DNA of 52,385 bases from a virus: positions 1 to 52,385 of IMG/VR virus record IMGVR_UViG_3300044691_000213. One strand, 5' to 3'. Positions within the stretch are counted from its first letter, which is position 1. Every line of letters starts with the position of its first letter. The position numbers and the translations under genes are program-made. The notes under the pieces were generated by a model. The model was given only the letters and a program-made list of their open reading frames with translations. It was not told where the DNA came from and did no database searches. Shown here one piece after another: positions 13,396 to 22,732 of the stretch.

Positions 13396-15143
13396 AGGAT
13401 TGGGATACGGCCTGCCCCGACTGGCAAGAGCGCATAGTCGAGGGGCGGGGGCTGATCCCGTTCAAACCGCTGTTTCCCCAGGAGGCCGCAGCGGCCGGCG
13501 ATGTGTTCCGGCAGTTGCAGATCGTCGACGCGCCCGGAAGCCCGATGATCGGCGACGCCTGCCGGCCATGGGTGTTCGATTTCTGCGATGCCGTCTTCGG
13601 CGCCTACGATGCGGAATCCGGTCGGCGGCTGATCCGAGAATTCTTCCTCCTGGTGAGCAAGAAGAATTCCAAATCGACCATCGCCGCAGCGATCATGTTG
13701 ACGGCCCTGCTGCGGAACTGGCGGATCTCGGGCGAGTTCATCATCCTCGCGCCGACGATCGAGATCGCGGACAATTCGTTCAAGCCGGCCTCGGACATGA
13801 TCCGGGCCAACGAGGAACTGTCGCAACTCCTTCACGTGCAGTCGCACATCCGCACGATCACGCACAAGACCACGGGCGCCACGCTCAAGTCGGTTGCGGC
13901 CGATAATGAGACGGTCGGCGGCAAGAAGGCAATCGGCGTGCTGGTCGACGAGTTATGGTTGTTCGGCAAACGGCCGAATGCGGAGAACATGCTGCGCGAG
14001 GCGTGCGGCGGTCTGGCGTCCAGGCCAGAAGGCTTCGTAATCTACCTGTCGACGCAGTCGGACGATCCTCCGGCCGGCATCTTCCGGCAGAAGTTGAACT
14101 ACTTCAGGGGCGTGCGGGACGGACGGATCAAGGACAAGAAATCGCTCGGCGTGCTCTACGAGTTCCCGGATGCGATGCTGCAGGCCAAAGCCGAACGGTT
14201 GCCGCAAAACTTCCATATCACGAACCCAAACATCGGCGCCTCGGTCGACGAGGAATTCCTCGAAAGCGAATATCTGAAGGCCGAGCAGGGTGGCGAGGAA
14301 TCGCTCCGCGGCTTCCTGGCGAAACATCTGAACGTCGAGATCGGGCTCGCGCTGCGGTCTGATCGTTGGACCGGCGCGGATCTCTGGGAAGCGGCCGGCG
14401 ATAGGGCTCTCACCCTGGAAAGCCTGATCGAGCGCTCGGAAGTTGTGACGGCCGGCATCGACGGCGGCGGCCTTGATGATCTTCTCGGGTTGGCCTTCAT
14501 CGGCCGCGATGCCGAAACGCAGAAGTGGCTGCATTGGTCGCACGCCTGGGCGCACAAGATGGTGTTGAAGCGTCGGCAATCTGAGGCGCCGTTGCTCCGG
14601 GATCTTGAACGGAACGGCGAGTTGACGATCGTCGATGAATTGCCGGACGACGTGACCGAGTTGGTTGAGTTCGTCCAACAGGTCGAGGAATCCGGCAAAC
14701 TCTCCGGCGTCGGCCTCGATCCCATGGGCGTCGGCGCGATCGTTGACGCATTGGAAGCGATCGGGATCAACGGCGAGCGCGTCGTTGGCATTCCGCAGGG
14801 CTGGCAGATGATGGGCGCGATCAAGACGACGGAGCGCAAGCTGTCGGATCGGACGTTCATCCACGGCCTGCAGCAGTTGATGAGTTGGGCGGTCTCGAAT
14901 GCGCGGGTCGAGCCCCGCGGCAACGCGATCACGATCACGAAACAGGCGGCCGGCACGGGCAAGATCGATCCGCTGATGGCGACATTTGACGCGGTCGCGC
15001 TGATGTCGCGCAATCCGGAGGCTCGCAACGGCCGGTCGGTCTACGAAGAGATCGCCGCCTCAAACGCCGCAGCCAGAGAGCAAGCGCCGGCAGCCGCCGT
15101 GCCAGTGAGAAGAAGGGGCGGCTGGGAAGATGAAGATCTCTGA
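13392..15143 (+). CDS. terL: Terminase large subunit
   Basis: 583 residues from GTG 13392. The ATPase has a Walker-A-like VSKKNSKST at about 88-96 and a Walker-B VLVDE at 183-187. The C-terminal nuclease has acidic GIDGGGLDD at about 355-363 and DPLMATFDAVALM near 550. It follows the Terminase_1 (HK97/phiC31-like) pattern: packaging motor plus headful or cos nuclease. The neighbouring HNH gene favours cos packaging. It overlaps the portal gene by 14 nt. Confidence 0.96.
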   Translation: MKDWDTACPDWQERIVEGRGLIPFKPLFPQEAAAAGDVFRQLQIVDAPGSPMIGDACRPWVFDFCDAVFGAYDAESGRRLIREFFLLVSKKNSKSTIAAAIMLTALLRNWRISGEFIILAPTIEIADNSFKPASDMIRANEELSQLLHVQSHIRTITHKTTGATLKSVAADNETVGGKKAIGVLVDELWLFGKRPNAENMLREACGGLASRPEGFVIYLSTQSDDPPAGIFRQKLNYFRGVRDGRIKDKKSLGVLYEFPDAMLQAKAERLPQNFHITNPNIGASVDEEFLESEYLKAEQGGEESLRGFLAKHLNVEIGLALRSDRWTGADLWEAAGDRALTLESLIERSEVVTAGIDGGGLDDLLGLAFIGRDAETQKWLHWSHAWAHKMVLKRRQSEAPLLRDLERNGELTIVDELPDDVTELVEFVQQVEESGKLSGVGLDPMGVGAIVDALEAIGINGERVVGIPQGWQMMGAIKTTERKLSDRTFIHGLQQLMSWAVSNARVEPRGNAITITKQAAGTGKIDPLMATFDAVALMSRNPEARNGRSVYEEIAASNAAAREQAPAAAVPVRRRGGWEDEDL

Positions 15144-16467
15144 TCGCCTCCGCTCGATCGTCAATCGGGCGACGCAATCCTTCATGCCCAGCCGGGCAAC
15201 GCGGATTGTCTATGTGCAATCGACGATCGCGGGCGTTCGGGTCAGTCCGGACACGGCGCTCCAGCAGGGCGTCGTCTGGGCGTGCACGCAGGTTCTGTCG
15301 AAGTCGGTCGGGCAGTTGCCGTGGCGGGTGATGCAACGGATCGACGCAAAATCGAGCGTGATCGCAGACGGCTACAGCCTAGACTACCTCCTCCACACCC
15401 GGCCGAACCCGGAAATGTCCTCGATGGTCTGGCGTCAGACCATGATGGGCCATGTGCTGCTGTGGGGGAACTGCTACTCCGAGATCGAGCGGGATACCGC
15501 CGGGCGGGTGATCGCGCTCTGGCCGATCGAGCCGGATCGGGTGCAGATCTACCGGCGCCCGGCGACGAACAAGCTTTATTATCAGGTGACGAACCAGACC
15601 AAGGGCATCGCCGAGATCGAGCCCGAGGATATGTTCCATGTCCGCGGGCTGAGCTTCGACGGCATCACCGGCTATCCGGTCGCTGGTTATGCGGCGCAGA
15701 CCATCGGCCTTGCCATGGCGATCGAGCGGTTCGGCGCGGCGTTCTTCGGCAACAACGCGATGCCTGGCGGCTTCATCAAGAACAAGCGGACCAATCTATC
15801 GGCCCCAGCGCGCGAAACGCTGCTGGCGGAAGTGAACGCCAAGCATGGCGGCCCGGATCAGGCATTCAAGGTCCATTATCTCGATGACGATATGGACTTC
15901 CTGCAGAACAAGGTCGAGAACGACAAGGGCCAGTTCATCCAGTCCCGACAGAATCAAGTCGAGGAAATCTGCCGGTGGTTCGGTGTGCCGCCGCACAAGG
16001 TCATGCATCTGCTGCGCTCGACCAACAACAACATCGAGCATCAGGGCATCGAGTTCGTCACAGACGGCATTCTGCCTTGGACCACGCTGTTCGAACAGGA
16101 AGCCGATTTCAAGCTGATCCCGACCAACAGCCGGCGGATCTATACCCGCATGGATGTGCGCGCTCTGCAGCGCGGCGATCTGGCGGCTCGGAGCGCATTC
16201 TATACCGCCATGTTCGACCGCGGCGTGTTTTCGCCGAACGACATCCGCGAGCAAGAGGGCATGAACCCGATCGGCCCGGATGGCGACAAGCGGTTCGTCA
16301 TGTCCACGATGATGACGCTCGACAGTGCCGGCGAGTTGACGGACCCCGAGGGTACGGTCGAGCCGGATCAACCGACGACGGCGGACGACCCGAATGCGGG
16401 TACGACGGATGAGCCAGGCGGCGGCAGCGATGCCGGGTCGGGCGATGGCCCGTCACAGGGAGGGTGA
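15130..16467 (+). CDS. HK97-family portal protein
   Basis: 445 residues. Conserved elements are GVVWACTQVLSKSVGQLPWRVM, PNPEMSSMVWRQTMMGHVLLWGN, the Trp-rich ALWPIEPDRVQIYR, NKVENDKGQFIQSRQNQVEEICRWFGVPPH near 255-290, and FSPNDIREQEGMNPI. It forms the dodecameric DNA-entry ring at one capsid vertex. The last about 45 residues are an acidic Gly/Asp/Thr tail. Confidence 0.96.
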   Translation: MKISDRLRSIVNRATQSFMPSRATRIVYVQSTIAGVRVSPDTALQQGVVWACTQVLSKSVGQLPWRVMQRIDAKSSVIADGYSLDYLLHTRPNPEMSSMVWRQTMMGHVLLWGNCYSEIERDTAGRVIALWPIEPDRVQIYRRPATNKLYYQVTNQTKGIAEIEPEDMFHVRGLSFDGITGYPVAGYAAQTIGLAMAIERFGAAFFGNNAMPGGFIKNKRTNLSAPARETLLAEVNAKHGGPDQAFKVHYLDDDMDFLQNKVENDKGQFIQSRQNQVEEICRWFGVPPHKVMHLLRSTNNNIEHQGIEFVTDGILPWTTLFEQEADFKLIPTNSRRIYTRMDVRALQRGDLAARSAFYTAMFDRGVFSPNDIREQEGMNPIGPDGDKRFVMSTMMTLDSAGELTDPEGTVEPDQPTTADDPNAGTTDEPGGGSDAGSGDGPSQGG

Positions 16468-16468
16468 G

Positions 16469-17233
16469 ATGAACGATCGCCAACTCACCGCCCTGCGCCA
16501 TCTCGATATTCGCAATGAAGCGCCGATCACGGGCGCCCGCGGCTACTCCATGAAGGCGGCCGGTAAGACCGGCGAAATCGTGCTCTATGACAGCATCGGC
16601 GCCGATTGGTTCGGCGGCATCTCGGCCACGCAGTTCAAGGCCGATCTCGACAAGCTCGGCGCGGTGACGCTGATCAACCTGCGGATCAACTCGCCAGGCG
16701 GCCAGGTCTTCGACGGCCTGACCATGCACAACCTCTTGGCCTCGCATAAGGCGCGGGTCGTGACCCACATCGACGGGTTGGCGGCCTCGATCGCCTCGGT
16801 CATCGCCATGGCCGGGGATGAAATCCGCATCGCCGACAATGCCATGATGATGATCCACAACGCGGCCGGCGGCGTGTTCGGCGGCTCCGAAGAGATGCGC
16901 AAGACGGCCGATCTGATGGACACGATTTCGTCGACCATCTGCGGCATCTATTGCAAGCGCAACGGCGAGACCGACGCCACCATGGCGGCGCTGATGGATG
17001 CCGAGACCTGGATGACGGCGGCCGACGCGGTCAAATGCGGCCTGGCCGATAAGGTCGTCGATCCGATGAACGTCGACAATTGCCTCGCGGCCTCGCGCCT
17101 GACCTTCAAGCGCGTCCCTGAGACGCTGAAGACCATCGCGAACACCGCACCCAAGACGAGCCAGAATCGGTTCGCCGCCAAATTCGAAGCGCTGCGCAGC
17201 CGCGCTCTCCGCGAGCAGACGCGCCGCCCCTAG
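16469..17233 (+). CDS. ClpP-like head maturation protease
   Basis: 254 residues from ATG 16469 (GGGAGGG upstream). ClpP/S14 fold: LINLRINSPGGQVFDGLTM at about 68-86, the nucleophile in IDGLAASIASVIAMAG (Ser about 107), and the catalytic His in NAMMMIHNAAGGVFG (His 130). It should cleave the N-terminal delta domain of the capsid protein during prohead maturation. The gene order portal, protease, capsid is standard. Confidence 0.94.
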   Translation: MNDRQLTALRHLDIRNEAPITGARGYSMKAAGKTGEIVLYDSIGADWFGGISATQFKADLDKLGAVTLINLRINSPGGQVFDGLTMHNLLASHKARVVTHIDGLAASIASVIAMAGDEIRIADNAMMMIHNAAGGVFGGSEEMRKTADLMDTISSTICGIYCKRNGETDATMAALMDAETWMTAADAVKCGLADKVVDPMNVDNCLAASRLTFKRVPETLKTIANTAPKTSQNRFAAKFEALRSRALREQTRRP

Positions 17234-17331
17234 GTTCACCGAGACCGGCCCCGGTTCGGGCCGAGCCCCTATCGCCCTTTGGCAAGGCCGGCCGCCGCGC
17301 CGAACGCGGCACTTCCAAATGGAGACTTCCC

Positions 17332-18786
17332 ATGCTGCACAGCCATTCGCTGTCGGTGCCGGCTGTCCTCGCCCTGCTGGCGGGAAGCCCGAATATTTTC
17401 GTCACCAATGATGCGTCCTCGATCGAGGCCCTGACCGGCCGTCTGATCGAACTGAACGACCGCGCCCAGGAGATCCAGGCCAAGGCGAAGTCCGAGGCCG
17501 ATCGCGATTTCACCGATGACGAATCGAACGAACTCGATGCGATCTTCGCGGGCGTCGAGAAGACCACGGGCGAAATCGCGCGCCGTGAGCGCATCGCCAA
17601 TATCGCGGTCGACCTCGGCACGCCGCGCGGTCGTCAGAGCGAGCCGAACGCCGCCATCCAGGTCGAGGGCGATCACGTTCAGCCTGTCGCTGCGGCCGGC
17701 GCCCCGCGTCGCACCGTTCCAGCAACCGTGATTGTCGATTCTGGCAAGCGCGGCTTCCGCAACATCGGCGACTTCGCCATGTCGGTCGCCCGTGCGGGCA
17801 AGCCGGGCGGTTCGGTCGATCCCCGCCTGATCCAGAACTCGCCCACGACCTGGGGCTCGGAAGGCGTCGGCGCCGATGGCGGCTTCGACGTGCCGCCGGA
17901 TTTCCGCACCAACATCCAGTCGCTGCTGATGGGTGAGGATTCGCTCCTGCCCATGTGCGACCTGATCGAGACGACCTCCAACACCCTGACGATCCCCAAG
18001 GACGAGAACGCCCCGTGGGATACCACGAACGGCATCCAGGCGACGTGGGATGGCGAGGCGACCCAGGCCAATCAGAGCAAGATCCAGCTTGGCGAGAACA
18101 CGATCAAGCTGCACAAGTTGCGGGCGTTGGTGCCGGTCACGTCCGAACTGCTGGACGATGCTGCGGCGCTCGGTTCCTACATCAACAAGAAGGCGCCCGA
18201 GAAGCTGAACTTCAAGGTCAATCTCGCCTTGGTTCAGGGCACGGGCGTCGGCCAGCCCCTGGGCTTCCTGAACGCGCCCGGCACGATCTCGGTCGCCAAG
18301 GAAAGCGGCCAGGCGTCCTCGACCCTGCTGTTCCAGAACATCGTCAAGATGTACGGGCGTTTGTATTCGCCCTACCGCAATGGCGCGGTCTGGCTGGTGA
18401 GCCAGGACATCGAGCAGCAGATCATGCAGATGGCCTTTCCGGTCACGACCTCGGGCGCGCAGATCCCGATGTTCATCCCGGCGGGCGGCATGTCGAACAG
18501 CCCCTATGCGACGCTGATGGGCCGTCCGATGATCTCAACCCAGGCCATGAACGCGCTCGGTTCGCAGGGTGACATCGCGTTCGTCAACATGAAGCAGTAC
18601 ATGGCGGCGCAGAAGGTCGGCGGTATCCGTAGCGACATCTCGATTCATCTGTTCTTCGACTACGACATGACGGCGTTCCGCTTCATCCTGCGCCTCGCCG
18701 GCCAGCCGTGGCGCTCGACCCCGGTCAGCCCGCGCGCTGCCGGCGGGGCGACGCTGTCCGATTTCGTGGTCCTCGACGCCCGCTAA
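17332..18786 (+). CDS. HK97-fold major capsid protein with delta domain
   Basis: 484 residues, GGAG 6 nt before ATG 17332. Residues about 35-90 are the helical scaffold (delta) region (LNDRAQEIQAKAKSEADRDF, VEKTTGEIARRERIAN). The shell domain starts near GGFDVPPDF at about 185 and includes the E-loop and P-domain motifs NTLTIPKDENAPWDT and LRALVPVTSELLDDA. A Pro/Ala-rich stretch after residue 95 is a plausible processing site. The 98 nt before it hold only the ribosome site. Confidence 0.95.
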   Translation: MLHSHSLSVPAVLALLAGSPNIFVTNDASSIEALTGRLIELNDRAQEIQAKAKSEADRDFTDDESNELDAIFAGVEKTTGEIARRERIANIAVDLGTPRGRQSEPNAAIQVEGDHVQPVAAAGAPRRTVPATVIVDSGKRGFRNIGDFAMSVARAGKPGGSVDPRLIQNSPTTWGSEGVGADGGFDVPPDFRTNIQSLLMGEDSLLPMCDLIETTSNTLTIPKDENAPWDTTNGIQATWDGEATQANQSKIQLGENTIKLHKLRALVPVTSELLDDAAALGSYINKKAPEKLNFKVNLALVQGTGVGQPLGFLNAPGTISVAKESGQASSTLLFQNIVKMYGRLYSPYRNGAVWLVSQDIEQQIMQMAFPVTTSGAQIPMFIPAGGMSNSPYATLMGRPMISTQAMNALGSQGDIAFVNMKQYMAAQKVGGIRSDISIHLFFDYDMTAFRFILRLAGQPWRSTPVSPRAAGGATLSDFVVLDAR

Positions 18787-18850
18787 TTCCTGAGAGCGGC
18801 GCGGCTCCGGTCGCGCCGGCCTTTCTCGACCCATCACAAGGAATACCGTC

Positions 18851-19348
18851 ATGGCGCTTTCGAACAACCTCTTTGTCGAGGAAAACCATGTCGTGGTTGC
18901 GCTCAGCAACACGACCCCGTCCTCGTCCTCGCCGGCCCGCGTCTCGCTCAAGAATTACGAGCGCTGCGTCATTCTCATTCAGGCGCTGAATGCGACCACC
19001 GTCACCGGCTCGGCCATTACGCTGAAGCAGGCGACCGACATCGCCAATGCGAACACGGATGAGAAGGCCGTCGCCTTCTCGACCGCCTATCGCATCCTCG
19101 ACACCGCTGCCGGCGACACGCTGTCGTCCTTCGCAGTCGCGGCCAGCACCTTCACCACGGACGCGACCAATTCCAAGAGCCTGCTGTACGTGATCGAAGT
19201 CGACCCGACGATGCTCGATGTCAACAACGGCTTCGACTGCCTGCGCGTCGGCACCGGCAACGCCACCGCCTCCACGCTGACGGTGACGATGATCCTGACC
19301 GGGGCCAAGTACGGAAAGTCGTTCCCGGCGACCGCTGTCACGAACTAA
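18851..19348 (+). CDS. Structural protein after the capsid gene, possibly head decoration
   Basis: 165 residues, AAGGA before ATG 18851. Rich in Thr, Ser and Ala with alternating beta pattern (NATTVTGSAITLKQATDIAN, TASTLTVTMILTGAKYG). No family recognised. Being alone between the capsid gene and a strong terminator suggests high expression and a head-surface role; that is inference. Confidence 0.75.
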   Translation: MALSNNLFVEENHVVVALSNTTPSSSSPARVSLKNYERCVILIQALNATTVTGSAITLKQATDIANANTDEKAVAFSTAYRILDTAAGDTLSSFAVAASTFTTDATNSKSLLYVIEVDPTMLDVNNGFDCLRVGTGNATASTLTVTMILTGAKYGKSFPATAVTN

Positions 19349-19362
19349 GCCTGATCGTCCAT

Positions 19363-19390
19363 AAGACCGCTCCTTCGGGGGCGGTCTTTT
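19363..19390 (+). terminator. Rho-independent terminator inside the structural operon
   Basis: AAGACCGCTCC (19363-19373), TTCG tetraloop, GGGGCGGTCTT, then a T-run. The 11-bp stem is textbook. It should reduce expression of connector and tail genes relative to capsid, so read-through or antitermination sets the ratio. Confidence 0.88.
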
Positions 19391-19406
19391 ACTTGGAGTC
19401 TGCCGC

Positions 19407-19769
19407 ATGTCGGACGCAACGAAGGTCGTTCGCTTCACGCGGACTGAAAAATATAAGTGCGAAGAGACGGTGCATTACTATCGCGAAGGCGATGTGCATC
19501 GCTTCATCGATGATTTCGCCAACAAGTGGCTGCAGTTGCAGGCCGCCGTGCTGGCCGAGGGCGACTTCGCCGATCTGGAATTGACGCCGCGCCCCGAGCC
19601 GCATGTGCCCGGTGTGCCGGTCGCCAGCGCGCCGACCGTGTTCGAGAAGCCGCGCCGCAAGGCCGCGCCTGCACCGGAACCAGTCGTGCCCACTCCCGAG
19701 CCCGCGCCGGCTGTCCCAGTCGTCGAGCTGGCCGCTCCTGTGCCCGTCGCGCCCGCCCCCGCCTCGTAA
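19407..19769 (+). CDS. Hypothetical structural-region protein with Pro/Ala-rich tail
   Basis: 120 residues. A compact N-terminal about 55 residues (RFTRTEKYKCEETVHYYREGDVHRF) is followed by a disordered Pro/Ala/Val tail (PEPVVPTPEPAPAVPVVEL). It could be a flexible adaptor at the head; unknown. Confidence 0.7.
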   Translation: MSDATKVVRFTRTEKYKCEETVHYYREGDVHRFIDDFANKWLQLQAAVLAEGDFADLELTPRPEPHVPGVPVASAPTVFEKPRRKAAPAPEPVVPTPEPAPAVPVVELAAPVPVAPAPAS

Positions 19770-19795
19770 CCTCCGACTGACGCGGGAGCCGCATC

Positions 19796-20152
19796 ATGCC
19801 CGGCTATATCGATCTTGAAGTCTTCCCGGCCACGATCCTCAGCGGCACAGCCCTGTCGGCCGCCGTCAATATCGGCTCCAAGCAGATCGTCGGCATCGCC
19901 ATGCCGGCCGCCTGGACCGCCGCATCGATCTCGCTGCAAGTCAGCCTGGACGGCGGCACGACCTGGCTGGAACTGATCAACACCGCCGGCGCGGTGTCCT
20001 ATACCGTGGCCGCCAGCCAGTTCCTGGCGCTCGACCCCGCGACCCTTCATGGCGTGAATGCGATCAAGGTCCGGTCGGGCACGTCCGGTTCCGCAGTGAA
20101 CCAAGGCGCGGATCGCATCGTCGGCCTCGCGGTTCGTTCGCTGATCGCCTGA
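19796..20152 (+). CDS. Hypothetical structural-region protein, 118 aa
   Basis: Mostly beta, with SISLQVSLDGGTTWLELINT and ALDPATLHGVNAIKVRSG, resembling a small immunoglobulin-like or beta-sandwich decoration protein. No family is certain. Its stop is 2 nt before the connector gene. Confidence 0.7.
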   Translation: MPGYIDLEVFPATILSGTALSAAVNIGSKQIVGIAMPAAWTAASISLQVSLDGGTTWLELINTAGAVSYTVAASQFLALDPATLHGVNAIKVRSGTSGSAVNQGADRIVGLAVRSLIA

Positions 20153-20154
20153 TC

Positions 20155-20808
20155 ATGGACCGCATCGTTACCGTTACCGTCCCGGCAACATCGCGCGATC
20201 TGACCACGATCGCCCGCGTCAAGCTCAACCTGGGCATCACGGACACGAACAGCGACACGCTGCTATCGGGACTGGTGACGGGCGCGAGCGGTGCCGCCGC
20301 CAAGTTCTGCAAGCGCGCGCTGATATCGGAGACCGTCTCGGAGCGGTATCGCGCCTATCCGTTCGTTGACAGCGCGTCACTGACCAACCACCCGTCCTAT
20401 CTCTATCTGACCCGTCGCCCGGTCACGGCGATTGCCTCGATCGTCGAGGATGATGTAGCGCTGACGGCGGGAACCGATTTCGAATACGACGGCGAGACCG
20501 GCAAGCTGATCCGGCTGCATTCCGACCTGCCGACGCGTTGGCGCTTCCGCAAGCTGACCGTCGTCTATACCGGCGGCTACACCTATCCGGCCCTGATCCA
20601 GTCCCAGGCGCCCGATATCGAGAATGCGGTCGTCGAACTCGTCAAGGATCTCTGGTTCTCCAAGGGCCGCGACCCGCTGCTGAAAAGCATCGACCAGGCA
20701 TCCGGCATCGGCCGCCAGGAATGGTGGGTCGGCTCGACGGGCCAAGTCGGTGATTGGCCGCAGAAGTTCGTCGATTTCCTTGCTCCCTATGTCGACGGGG
20801 GCTTCTGA
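20155..20808 (+). CDS. Head-tail connector protein (gp6-like)
   Basis: 217 residues. The opening VKLNLGITDTNSDTLLSGLVTGASGAAAKFC is the helical gp6/YqbG-like adaptor. A beta insertion follows (YLTRRPVTAIASIVEDDVAL, KLTVVYTGGYTYP), then the C-terminal helix IENAVVELVKDLWFSKGRDP. It forms the ring that docks under the portal. The stop overlaps the next ATG (TGATG). Confidence 0.85.
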   Translation: MDRIVTVTVPATSRDLTTIARVKLNLGITDTNSDTLLSGLVTGASGAAAKFCKRALISETVSERYRAYPFVDSASLTNHPSYLYLTRRPVTAIASIVEDDVALTAGTDFEYDGETGKLIRLHSDLPTRWRFRKLTVVYTGGYTYPALIQSQAPDIENAVVELVKDLWFSKGRDPLLKSIDQASGIGRQEWWVGSTGQVGDWPQKFVDFLAPYVDGGF

Positions 20809-21308
20809 TGTACGAGATGAAGGTCTCGCTCGTCGGCAGCAACAGCGTGCGCCAGCGCTTCGAGCGCATGCCGGTCGAGATCCACGACGCGCTGAAGGAC
20901 AAGCTTGAGACGGTACGCGGTCGGCTTGAAGCCGCTGTGCTGGCGGCGACACCGTACGGGACGGGGCGCGGACCGCTTGGTCATCTTCGTGATCTGATCC
21001 AATCCGGCCTGGAGGATCGCCAAGGCCGCATCCGCGCCTGGGTGTCGTATGCCGGCAACGCGGATTTCAAGAAGATCTCGGCACTCGAATACGGCAACGA
21101 CAAGGTCTTCGACATTAAGGCGGCGACACGCCAGCGCAGCGTCGTCTTTGGCCGAATGGTGACCCCGTTCCAATTGTCCGTCAGCGCCTATAGCCGCCTG
21201 AACAACATCGTCGCAATGCGGTTCCTGCGCGATTCGTTCGATCAGTTCGGAAAGCCCGCGCTGGAAGACATGAAGGCAGCGGCCCAAACGGCGGCAGAAA
21301 AAGCATGA
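20808..21308 (+). CDS. HK97 gp10-like head-tail joining protein
   Basis: 166 residues. The N-terminal helix is RFERMPVEIHDALKDKLETVRGRLEAA, then ATPYGTGRGPLGHLRDLI, and the beta part SALEYGNDKVFDI, with a C-terminal amphipathic helix. The pattern and gene position match the HK97_gp10 family of neck and tail-completion proteins. Confidence 0.8.
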   Translation: MYEMKVSLVGSNSVRQRFERMPVEIHDALKDKLETVRGRLEAAVLAATPYGTGRGPLGHLRDLIQSGLEDRQGRIRAWVSYAGNADFKKISALEYGNDKVFDIKAATRQRSVVFGRMVTPFQLSVSAYSRLNNIVAMRFLRDSFDQFGKPALEDMKAAAQTAAEKA

Positions 21309-21736
21309 ACGTCTCCCGCGAGACCGTCGAGGCGGCGCTGTTCGCGCTGCTGTCGGCATCCGCCAGTTTCGCCACGACCGGCCGCCGGCTCAAATATTGG
21401 GGCGATGTCGCCGAGCAGCCGGCCCTGTTCCTGCGGTCGACCGGTGAGCATCACGCCGTGCAAGAGGGCTGGGGCCAGCCGCAGAAGGTCATCCTCGAAT
21501 ACGACGTGTTCATCTACGTCAAGACCGGCTCACCCACGGCAATCCCGAGCCAAGCCATCAGCCCATTGCTGGATGCGCTCGACGCGGCCCTGAAACCGTC
21601 ACCCATGACCGGCGTGCAGCAGTTGGGCGTCCCTGCCGTGCAGCATTGCTGGCGCGAAGGCCATACCCCGATCGATACCGGCGACGCGATGGATCAGGCC
21701 GTCGCCGTCGCGTCGATCCGCGTTCTCGTCGTCTAG
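21305..21736 (+). CDS. Tail terminator or completion protein
   Basis: 143 residues, ATGA overlap with the gp10-like gene. Contains ETVEAALFALLSASASF, GEHHAVQEGWGQPQKVILEY and AISPLLDALDAAL, typical of lambda gpU-like or DUF3168-like tail terminators placed before the tail tube. The assignment rests mainly on order and length. Confidence 0.7.
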   Translation: MNVSRETVEAALFALLSASASFATTGRRLKYWGDVAEQPALFLRSTGEHHAVQEGWGQPQKVILEYDVFIYVKTGSPTAIPSQAISPLLDALDAALKPSPMTGVQQLGVPAVQHCWREGHTPIDTGDAMDQAVAVASIRVLVV

Positions 21737-21747
21737 GAGATCCCGAT

Positions 21748-21984
21748 ATGTCCGATGAGATCGAACCGGCAGACGCCGGTCCCGAAGTGCTGCCCGAACC
21801 GATCCCGGAACCCGTTGCGGCACCCGTTCCCGCACCCGATCCGGCCGGTGAACTCGTCTCCCGCTGGGTCTTTGACTGTATCCACAACTCGCCGGTCGCC
21901 CAAGCGACCGAGGCCTTCAACCATTTGGTGACGACCGCTCTGCCCGAGCTTCGGCGCCGTCTCGAATCTCTGGGCAAGGAGTAA
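21748..21984 (+). CDS. Small Pro-rich protein before the tail tube
   Basis: 78 residues from ATG 21748. An acidic Pro/Glu/Ala repeat (EVLPEPIPEPVAAPVPAPD) precedes a helical end (SRWVFDCIHNSPVAQATEAF). It resembles the tail of the protein at 19407-19769 in composition. Unknown function. Confidence 0.65.
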   Translation: MSDEIEPADAGPEVLPEPIPEPVAAPVPAPDPAGELVSRWVFDCIHNSPVAQATEAFNHLVTTALPELRRRLESLGKE

Positions 21985-21989
21985 TCACG

Positions 21990-22727
21990 ATGCCTTTCGC
22001 AGTCTTCGGTCCCGGCACGGTCTACGTCCAGCGCACGGACATCGCCAACGCCACCCCGGTCAATGTCGGTTATGCCAACGAGTTCTCGATCGATGAATCG
22101 AGCACGACCAAGTCGCTCTACGGCGAAAACCAGTATCCGCTCGTCACCGCCCGCGGCACGGTCAAGACGACCGGCAAGTTGAAGGCGGCGATGATCTCGG
22201 GCATCGCGCTCGATGTCTACCACGGCCAGGGCCTGACCACCGGCCAGTTGCTCGTCGCCGTGCGCGAGGCCGGCACCGTGCCGGCGTCTACGACCTATAC
22301 CGTCACGGTCGCTAACTCGGCGACCTTCGACACGGATCTTGGCGTGGTCTATGCCTCGAACAATCTGCCCTTCGCCAAGGTCGCATCGGGGCCGACGATC
22401 GGCCAATATTCGGTCGCGGCGGGTGTCTATACCTTCGCCGCTGCGGATGCGAGTGTCGCGGTCGGGATCAGCTACGCATCCACGGCGACGGGCGGCCAGA
22501 AGAAGATCGTCACCAACAAGAAGATCGGCACGACCCCGACATTCCAGTTGGATTATGCCACGTCGCTGAATGGCAACCCGTATGTCGTGCGGCTGTTCCA
22601 GGTCATCGCGTCGAAGCTAACCCAGCAGTTCAAGCTGGAGGACTTCATGATGCCGGAACTTGACTTCGAATATTTCGCCAATGCGGCGGGTCAAGTCTAC
22701 GAGGTCTCATATCCGCAGGTTGGGTGA
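21990..22727 (+). CDS. Major tail (tube) protein
   Basis: 245 residues, directly before the tail chaperone pair, which identifies it. The sequence TPVNVGYANEFSIDESSTTKSLYGENQYPLV and RGTVKTTGKLKAAMISG fits a beta-sandwich tube subunit with a long loop. The C-terminal FKLEDFMMPELDFEYFANAAG is characteristic of tube proteins. It polymerises around the tape measure. Confidence 0.85.
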   Translation: MPFAVFGPGTVYVQRTDIANATPVNVGYANEFSIDESSTTKSLYGENQYPLVTARGTVKTTGKLKAAMISGIALDVYHGQGLTTGQLLVAVREAGTVPASTTYTVTVANSATFDTDLGVVYASNNLPFAKVASGPTIGQYSVAAGVYTFAAADASVAVGISYASTATGGQKKIVTNKKIGTTPTFQLDYATSLNGNPYVVRLFQVIASKLTQQFKLEDFMMPELDFEYFANAAGQVYEVSYPQVG

Positions 22728-22732
22728 TATAG